From: UBA7067 sp051880615
GTDB taxonomy: Bacteria; Bacillota; Clostridia; Oscillospirales; Acutalibacteraceae
Reading direction: 5' to 3'
NCBI GenBank assembly: GCA_051880615.1
Contig: JBJEOH010000034.1
Span: 289,727 to 353,726 of the forward strand
DNA: 64,000 nt
Shown here: positions 59,290 to 64,000 of the stretch, in pieces
Layout: each line of letters opens with the position of its first letter
Position numbering within the stretch: the first letter of the stretch is position 1
The notes under the pieces: model-generated
Seen by the model: only the letters and a program-made list of their open reading frames with translations
Told to the model about the DNA's origin: nothing
Databases searched by the model: none
Program-made: the position numbers and the translations under genes

Positions 59290-59400
59290 CGCCGTACAGC
59301 GGAGAGTGGAGAGTGAAGAGTGAAGAGTGAAGAGTGGAGATGAATTTCGTAACAAGGCTGTTAGTTCGTAGGGAACGGTCTTGACCGTTCCGGGATAGAC
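59290..59400. repeat. dispersed composite repeat (inverted copy of the 14.4-kb block)
   Basis: Runs of GAGAGTGGA/GAGTGAA (59301-59340) followed by GTTCGTAGGGAACGGTCTTGACCGTTCCG-containing sequence. 59364-59392 is identical, inverted, to 14409-14437. The same order of modules in both places argues for one mobile or amplified unit of ~100 bp. No ORF. Confidence 0.75.
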
Positions 59401-59455
59401 GCAGTTACTGCTATGCTAAACAAAATCAGAATAGATTATAACATTCAGAAAAGCA

Positions 59456-59500
59456 AAGCACCGACCGCCCTTGTTCTTTCAACAAAAGCTGTCGGTGCTT
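59456..59500 (-). terminator. terminator of the large LRR-dockerin gene
   Basis: AAGCACCGAC/GTCGGTGCTT 10-bp perfect stem with a 25-nt loop; on the minus strand TTGCTTTTC follows. It also has TTATTTATTT on the + side. Confidence 0.65.
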
Positions 59501-59544
59501 AGTTATTTATTTAAGGAAACTGATGAGTAAATTAAAGCCTGCGG

Positions 59545-61650
59545 TTAAGCTGTCATACCAAGGGCGAGCTTCTGTGCTAAAATTGAATCAAGCAAATTAA
59601 CAATGCTGTCGCCGTTCACATCGGCATTTATAAGAGCTTGCCCTGAAAGCTGCGCCATAGATAGAGCTGCCTTTTGAATGGTGATTGCGTCTTTCAGATT
59701 AACCTCGCCGTCACCTGTTACATCGCCGGGAACAATTATGTGTTCAATGGCACCGAAATTGATATCATTGTCATTTGCGTACTTTTCAGCGGCAGAGCCT
59801 GTATATCCGTAGATTGTTAAGCCTGTGCAGTCGGAAAACGCCCCATAACCAATACTTGTAACACTGTCAGGAATTATTATGCTTATCAAGCCTGTGCAGG
59901 CGGCAAATGCATCACCGCCAATACTTGTAACACTGTTCGGGATTGTTACGCTTGTCAAGCTTGTGCAGTTATAAAACGCCCCATAGAAAATACTTGTAAC
60001 ACTGTCCGGTATTGTTATACTCGTCAAGCTTGTGCAGTTGGAAAACGCCTCCCATCCAATACTTGTAACACTGTTCGGGATTGTTACACTCCTCAAGCCT
60101 GTGCAACCGTAAAATACCTCTTGGTCAATATTTGTAACGCTGTTCGGGATCGTTATACTCGTCAAGCTTGTGCAGTTGGAAAATGCCTCCCAACCAATAC
60201 TTGTAACACTGTTCGGGATTGTTACGCTTGTTAAGCCTGTGCAACCGGCAAATGCACCATAGTCAATACTTGTAACACTGTTCGGAATTGTTATGCTTGA
60301 TAAACCGATGCAGTTCTCAAACGCAGTGTTACCAATTGTTGTAACACTGTCCGGGATTGTTACGCTTGTCAAGCCTGTGCAGTTATAAAACGCCCCATAG
60401 CCAATACTTGTAACACTCTTCCCCTCAATCTCACTCGGAATAACTATCTCAGTATCACTGCCGTTATAACCTGTAATTTCCACTGTGCCGTCATCAAGCA
60501 CGGTGTATTCAAAGTCGTCAGAGTCTGTTTCGGGTTCAAGTGCGATAAACTCAAAGCCGTTGTCGATAGCATATTGTTCGGCGGCTGTGCCGGTATAGCC
60601 GGAGATCGTCAGGTCTGTGCAGCCAGAAAATGCAAAGTCGCCAATACTTATCACACTGTCCGGGATTGTTATGCTTGTCAAGCCTGTGCAGCCACGAAAT
60701 GCATCACTACCAATACTTGTCACGCTGTTCGGTATTGTTATGCTTGTCAAGCCTGTGCAGTAGGAAAATGCACTACCGCCAATACTTGTAACGCTTACCG
60801 GAATTGTTACACTTGTCAAGCCTGTGCAGCGGTAAAATGCACTATCTGCTATACCTGATGTTCCGTCTTTCAAAACAATTTCTGTATTTTCCGGCATTTC
60901 ACCTTTATATTTATAAGCCAATTTACCGGCATATACTAAACCGTCAGATTGATTATTGTACCAGGCAGTATCGAAAAATGCATCGGTGCCAATACTTGTA
61001 ACACTGTCCGGGATTGTTATGTCGGCTAATGCGCTACAGTACCTAAATATGAGCGAACCAATATGCTTCACACCGTCTTGAAAAATTGCACTTATTAAGC
61101 CTACGCAGTTAGAAAACGCACCAACACCAATGCTTGTAACACTATTCGGGATTGTAATGCTTGTCATTCCTGTGCAACCGGCAAACGCATAATTACCAAT
61201 ACTCTTCACACTGTTAGGTATTGTTATGCTAGTCAAAGCGGTACAGTGGTAAAATGCATTATCATCAATATCAGTAACACTATTTGGAATTTTAACATTT
61301 GTTAAGGCGCATCCACCAAATGCGAAATAACCAATGCTAGTAACACTATCCGGAATTATTATGCTTGTTAGGTTAGTACATCTTTGAAACGAATACATTC
61401 CAATACTTGTAACTTTCATTCCCTCAATCTCGCTCGGTATAACAATTTCCGTATCACTGCCGTTATACCCTGTTATTTCCACTGTGCCGTCATCAAGAAC
61501 CCAGTAGGAATAATCCCCGAAAGTATCACCCGAGCTGACCGCTGTACTCTCAACCGCACCGGCGCTGACAACTGCCGCAGAGCAGACCGAGAACGCCATA
61601 AGCGCCGACAAGAGCAGCGCCAAGCCTTTTTTGAACCGCTTTTTTGACAT
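59545..61650 (-). CDS. secreted BspA-type leucine-rich-repeat protein with dockerin
   Basis: 701 residues. Signal peptide (LALLLSALMAFSVCSAAVVSAGA). Two similar halves, each opening with a DYSYWVLDDGTVEITGYNG-type segment and an EIVIPSEIEG strand (~46-78 and ~379-411), then ~23-residue LRR_5 repeats of the form LTSITIPNSVTSIGxxAFxxC, about 10 in the first half and 9 in the second. Each half ends in a GYTGTAAEQYA-like cap. Residues 641-701 are a dockerin type I: GDVTGDGEVNLKDAITIQKAAL and ADVNGDSIVNLLDSILAQKLAL, both with full Ca loops. It would be docked onto a cohesin-bearing scaffold and bind protein or glycan (inference). Confidence 0.92.
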   Translation of the reverse strand: MSKKRFKKGLALLLSALMAFSVCSAAVVSAGAVESTAVSSGDTFGDYSYWVLDDGTVEITGYNGSDTEIVIPSEIEGMKVTSIGMYSFQRCTNLTSIIIPDSVTSIGYFAFGGCALTNVKIPNSVTDIDDNAFYHCTALTSITIPNSVKSIGNYAFAGCTGMTSITIPNSVTSIGVGAFSNCVGLISAIFQDGVKHIGSLIFRYCSALADITIPDSVTSIGTDAFFDTAWYNNQSDGLVYAGKLAYKYKGEMPENTEIVLKDGTSGIADSAFYRCTGLTSVTIPVSVTSIGGSAFSYCTGLTSITIPNSVTSIGSDAFRGCTGLTSITIPDSVISIGDFAFSGCTDLTISGYTGTAAEQYAIDNGFEFIALEPETDSDDFEYTVLDDGTVEITGYNGSDTEIVIPSEIEGKSVTSIGYGAFYNCTGLTSVTIPDSVTTIGNTAFENCIGLSSITIPNSVTSIDYGAFAGCTGLTSVTIPNSVTSIGWEAFSNCTSLTSITIPNSVTNIDQEVFYGCTGLRSVTIPNSVTSIGWEAFSNCTSLTSITIPDSVTSIFYGAFYNCTSLTSVTIPNSVTSIGGDAFAACTGLISIIIPDSVTSIGYGAFSDCTGLTIYGYTGSAAEKYANDNDINFGAIEHIIVPGDVTGDGEVNLKDAITIQKAALSMAQLSGQALINADVNGDSIVNLLDSILAQKLALGMTA
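59820..61400 (-). repeat. 69-bp coding repeats inside the LRR gene
   Basis: Units such as CCAATACTTGTAACACTGT (plus strand) recur about every 69 bp, encoding 23-residue LRRs, in two arrays (59820-60420 and 60610-61400). Many units are near-identical at DNA level, so unit number could change by recombination. Confidence 0.85.
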
Positions 61651-61704
61651 AATACTTCCTCCTGTCCTGTGATATACTTTATCACGATAAATTATTTTAT
61701 TTTA

Positions 61705-61733
61705 ATTATAATGATTTTTACATATTATGTCAA
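61705..61733 (-). promoter_or_regulatory. promoter of the LRR-dockerin gene
   Basis: Minus strand: TTGACA (61733-61728), 17-nt spacer, TATAAT (61710-61705), a perfect consensus ~55 nt upstream of the start. Confidence 0.75.
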
Positions 61734-61778
61734 TAATTGCAGAAATATTTGTGGAATAATTCGGTACAACAAGAAAGG

Positions 61779-62039
61779 CTACAAAATCATATTCATAACA
61801 AGCAGTAGTGTAACCCCGGGTATACCGCCTACAGCTGAGCCGCAAAGTGTGAGTATGCTCACAGGCAGGGTAACGCCTGTGTATGTACCTGTGAGGTTTA
61901 CAAGCGCAAGTGCGATAAGACCGCTGCACATTGTCAGGAAAGCCTTGCGAAACGGCTTCTTCTCTCCCGACAATGCTTGTATTATTAAAAAAACTAAAAA
62001 TCCTCCGCCGAGTATTATCCACACAAGCCAATGCTCCAT
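61779..62039 (-). CDS. BofA-like pro-sigmaK processing inhibitor family membrane protein
   Basis: About 86 residues with two to three hydrophobic helices (LVWIILGGGFLVFLIIQAL, FLTMCSGLIALALVNLTG, LTLCGSAVGGIPGVTLLLVM). The C-terminal CGSAVGGIPGVTLLLVMN matches the conserved end of BofA proteins, which in B. subtilis hold the SpoIVFB protease inactive; SpoIVB, encoded at 4501, relieves this. The start at 62039 follows AGGAGG, which sits in the 3' arm of a stable hairpin. Assignment to BofA is by recalled pattern. Confidence 0.75.
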   Translation of the reverse strand: MEHWLVWIILGGGFLVFLIIQALSGEKKPFRKAFLTMCSGLIALALVNLTGTYTGVTLPVSILTLCGSAVGGIPGVTLLLVMNMIL

Positions 62040-62043
62040 ATTA

Positions 62044-62086
62044 AAAACCTCCTGCTGATGCTTATACATCATATGCAGGAGGTTTT
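62044..62086 (-). terminator. ilvD terminator-like hairpin that includes the bofA ribosome-binding site
   Basis: A perfect 12-bp stem AAAACCTCCTGC/GCAGGAGGTTTT with a 19-nt loop. On the minus strand it is followed by TTAATATGG, where ATG is the bofA start. The 3' arm carries AGGAGG, so the structure both resembles a terminator for the ilvD transcript and hides the bofA site. Confidence 0.7.
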
Positions 62087-62090
62087 GGTT

Positions 62091-62177
62091 TTATGTTGTT
62101 TTCTGCTCTTTCTGTTCTTTAAGCTTATTTGCGTATGGATTCTTTATTGCGTTAGAAAAATCATATTCTTCTCTCAT
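62091..62177 (-). CDS. micro-ORF resembling the N-terminus of CopG/BrnA-type antitoxins
   Basis: 28 residues starting 5 nt after the ilvD stop. EYDFSNAIKNPYANKL recalls the conserved N-terminal segment (EYDFSKAxxNPYAKKLKKQ) of small ribbon-helix-helix antitoxins in Firmicutes. The following DNA-binding region is missing: the ORF stops after KEQKEQKTT, just before the hairpin. No toxin gene is adjacent. It may be a remnant or a short translated peptide. GGAATAAT upstream is a weak ribosome-binding site. Confidence 0.4.
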   Translation of the reverse strand: MREEYDFSNAIKNPYANKLKEQKEQKTT

Positions 62178-62181
62178 AATA

Positions 62182-63840
62182 TTATTCCAGCACTGCGCCT
62201 GTGCAGCCTGAGGAAACAAGCTTTGCATATCTTGAAAGGTAGCCTGTTGTGATTCTCGGCTCTCTCGGCTTCCAGTTCTTTCTTCTTTCTTCAAGAACCT
62301 CATCGGATACATTAACATTGATTGTGTTTGCAGGAATGTCAATCTCAACAATGTCGCCCTCTTCGATAAGTGCAATGTTGCCGCCCACAGCCGCCTCAGG
62401 AGAAACATGGCCGATAGCCGCACCTCTTGTAGCACCCGAGAAGCGTCCGTCAGTGATGAGCGCAACGCTGTTTCCTAAACCGCTGCCCATAATAGCCGAG
62501 GTCGGGTTGAGCATCTCTCTCATTCCCGGACCGCCCTTAGGACCTTCATAGCGGATTATTACAACCTCGCCGGCGTTTATCTTGCCGTCATAGATAGCGT
62601 TCAGAGCGTCCTCCTCGCAGTCGAACACTCTTGCCTTGCCGCTGTGGTGCATCATCTCGGGTGCAACAGCACTGCGCTTTACAACACAGCCGTCCGGTGC
62701 AAGGTTGCCCTTGAGCACTGCTATACCGCCTGTTGTGCTGTATGGGTTGTCAATCGTTCTGATAATCTCTGTATTCTTAATCTCGCAGTTTGCAATGTTT
62801 TCGCCGACTGTCTTGCCTGTGCAGGTCATAAGGTCTGTGTGCAGGAGATTTAATTTTGTCAGCTCGTGCATAACGGCATAAACGCCGCCTGCCTCGTTAA
62901 GCTCCTCCATAAAATGCTCGCCTGCGGGTGCAAGATGGCACAGGTTCGGAGTTTTTGCCGAAATGCCGTTTGCTATGTCAAGGTCAAGCTTGATGCCGCA
63001 CTCGTGAGCGATTGCAGGAAGGTGGAGCATACTGTTTGTGCTGCATCCCAAAGCCATATCAACGGTCAGAGCGTTCTCAAAAGCCTCCTGAGTCATAATA
63101 TCTCTCGGGCGGATATTCTTTTTATACAAATCCATTACAGCCATACCTGCAAGCTTGCCAAGACGGATTCTCTCGGAATAAACGGCAGGGATTGTACCGT
63201 TGCCCTTAAGACCCATACCGAGAACCTCTGTCAGGCAGTTCATGCTGTTTGCGGTGAACATACCAGAGCATGAACCACAGGTCGGGCAAGCCTTGTTTTC
63301 ATACTCGCAGAGCTTTTCCTCGTCAATCTCGCCAACCTTAAAGCGGCTTACAGCCTCAGAAACAGTCGAGTAGCTGACTTTCTTGCCGTCAACAATACCT
63401 GCAAGCATCGGACCGCCGCTGACAAACACGGTAGGAACATTTACTCTTGCCGCAGCCATTAAAAGACCGGGAACATTCTTGTCGCAGTTCGGCACCATTA
63501 CAAGTGCGTCAAGTGCGTGAGCCTTAGCCATAGCCTCTGTTGAGTCTGCAATAAGCTCACGGGTAACAAGAGAGTATTTCATACCCTCGTGACCCATTGC
63601 GATACCGTCGCATACCGCGATAGCCGGGAATACAAGCGGAACGCCGCCTGCCATTGCAACACCCTGCTTAACAGCCTCAACAACCTTGTCGATATTCATA
63701 TGACCCGGAACAATGTCGTTCTTCGAGCTTACGATACCTACAAGCGGCTTGCCGATTTCTGCATCGGTAAGACCGAGCGCGTGCAGAAGCGTTCTCTGCG
63801 GAGCGGCATTGACCGACTTTGTTATCATATCACTTTTCAT
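62182..63840 (-). CDS. ilvD: dihydroxy-acid dehydratase
   Basis: 552 residues. Fe-S enzyme of branched-chain amino-acid synthesis, converting dihydroxy-isovalerate and its homologue to 2-keto acids. Cluster ligands: VPNCDKNVPG and CPTCGSCSGMFTANSMNC; also GNGTIPAVYSERIRLGK, GCSTNSMLHLPAIAHE, RYEGPKGGPGMREML and TDGRFSGATRGAAIGHVSPEAA. TGGAGTG precedes the start. Other ilv/leu genes are not adjacent, and no T-box is evident upstream; the leader is only ~40 nt. Confidence 0.97.
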   Translation of the reverse strand: MKSDMITKSVNAAPQRTLLHALGLTDAEIGKPLVGIVSSKNDIVPGHMNIDKVVEAVKQGVAMAGGVPLVFPAIAVCDGIAMGHEGMKYSLVTRELIADSTEAMAKAHALDALVMVPNCDKNVPGLLMAAARVNVPTVFVSGGPMLAGIVDGKKVSYSTVSEAVSRFKVGEIDEEKLCEYENKACPTCGSCSGMFTANSMNCLTEVLGMGLKGNGTIPAVYSERIRLGKLAGMAVMDLYKKNIRPRDIMTQEAFENALTVDMALGCSTNSMLHLPAIAHECGIKLDLDIANGISAKTPNLCHLAPAGEHFMEELNEAGGVYAVMHELTKLNLLHTDLMTCTGKTVGENIANCEIKNTEIIRTIDNPYSTTGGIAVLKGNLAPDGCVVKRSAVAPEMMHHSGKARVFDCEEDALNAIYDGKINAGEVVIIRYEGPKGGPGMREMLNPTSAIMGSGLGNSVALITDGRFSGATRGAAIGHVSPEAAVGGNIALIEEGDIVEIDIPANTINVNVSDEVLEERRKNWKPREPRITTGYLSRYAKLVSSGCTGAVLE

Positions 63841-63887
63841 TTTATATTCACTCCAGTATAATAAAATTTTTCATATTTCAGCATTTT

Positions 63888-63916
63888 ATTATATCACGCT
63901 CACACCGCTTTATCAA
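63888..63916 (-). promoter_or_regulatory. ilvD promoter
   Basis: Minus strand: TTGATA (63916-63911), 17-nt spacer, TATAAT (63893-63888). A CGCTT-GATA-AAGCG hairpin overlaps the -35. Nothing recognisable lies in 63920-64000. Confidence 0.65.
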
Positions 63917-64000
63917 GCGTTTTACCGACAATTTGCGACAGAATGTGTAGGATTACAATTGATGTGTTACAAAAAAGTGTGTTGATTGTGGAATTGTGGA

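Noticed and set aside
59820..61400. Regularly spaced repeats that could be mistaken for a CRISPR array
   Set aside because: The period is 69 bp, the frame is open throughout, and it encodes leucine-rich repeats; there are no unique spacers and no cas genes.
1..64000. tRNA, rRNA, prophage, transposase, CRISPR-Cas or known defence system
   Set aside because: Read through all intergenic spaces and gene products without finding any convincing case.

Overview
The window is low-to-mid GC bacterial chromosome and reads as an endospore-forming anaerobic Firmicute, most likely Oscillospiraceae/Ruminococcaceae and perhaps close to Ruminococcus bromii (inference). The evidence is a set of sporulation genes (spoIVB-spo0A, spoIIAA-spoIIAB-sigF, a ylmC/ymxH gene, a bofA-like gene), a fermentative bifunctional AdhE, rubrerythrin, ferrous iron transport genes, two secreted proteins ending in dockerin-like modules, and alpha-glucan enzymes (a MalQ-GlgP fusion and a GH31 alpha-glucosidase). 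I saw no rRNA, tRNA, CRISPR array, prophage or insertion sequence. Nearly all of it is ordinary core chromosome.

Layout. 1-6.7 kb: tail of an AlkD-like DNA repair protein, a secreted dockerin protein, a P-type cation ATPase, then spoIVB and spo0A. 6.7-15.5 kb: adhE, dCMP deaminase, an amino-acid ABC importer (binding protein, permease, ATPase), glyA, and a zinc-ribbon/PASTA/YARHG membrane protein. 15.7-21.8 kb: a Cys-rich unknown, nnrE/nnrD fusion, mtnN, rsmE, then divergent rarA, a small DUF6472-like gene and a cinA-C amidase gene. 22-26 kb: one 3.9-kb gene fusing 4-alpha-glucanotransferase to glycogen phosphorylase. 26.2-31 kb: two small membrane proteins and a DtxR-family repressor, divergent from feoA-feoA-feoB and a tiny Cys-rich FeoB partner. 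31-37 kb: acidic small protein, rubrerythrin, rnmV-holA-comEC, HIT protein, DegV. 37-44 kb: GH31 glucosidase, hemolysin III homologue, NlpC/P60 endopeptidase with Ig-like repeats, LRR lipoprotein, second DegV, ylmC. 44-49.6 kb: recR-ybaB, the rplU-prp-rpmA operon with a leader, obgE and mrnC, and an unknown. 49.9-57.7 kb: heterodimeric ABC exporter, zinc-binding lipoprotein, trmN6-like methyltransferase, rsmI, folC. 57.8-64 kb: spoIIA operon, a large BspA-like LRR protein with a dockerin, bofA-like gene, a micro-ORF and ilvD.

Promoters are clear: several genes have near-consensus -35/-10 boxes with 17-nt spacing (adhE, rbr, rplU, the LRR gene, ilvD, feo). Some carry overlapping palindromes that look like operators: a Rex-like site at adhE, twin DtxR-type sites at feo, and an unassigned palindrome at spo0A.

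I found no clear-cut new multi-gene system. The most unusual signals are: (1) an amino-acid binding lipoprotein whose two lobes are in circularly permuted order; (2) the MalQ-GlgP fusion, with a strong ribosome-binding site and ATG exactly at the domain junction; (3) a Spo0A whose receiver keeps Asp56 but lacks the acidic pair and the conserved lysine; (4) a ComEC whose C-terminal region lacks metallo-beta-lactamase motifs; (5) a terminator-like hairpin containing the bofA ribosome-binding site, next to an antitoxin-like micro-ORF; (6) several families of dispersed intergenic repeats with exact copies tens of kilobases apart.
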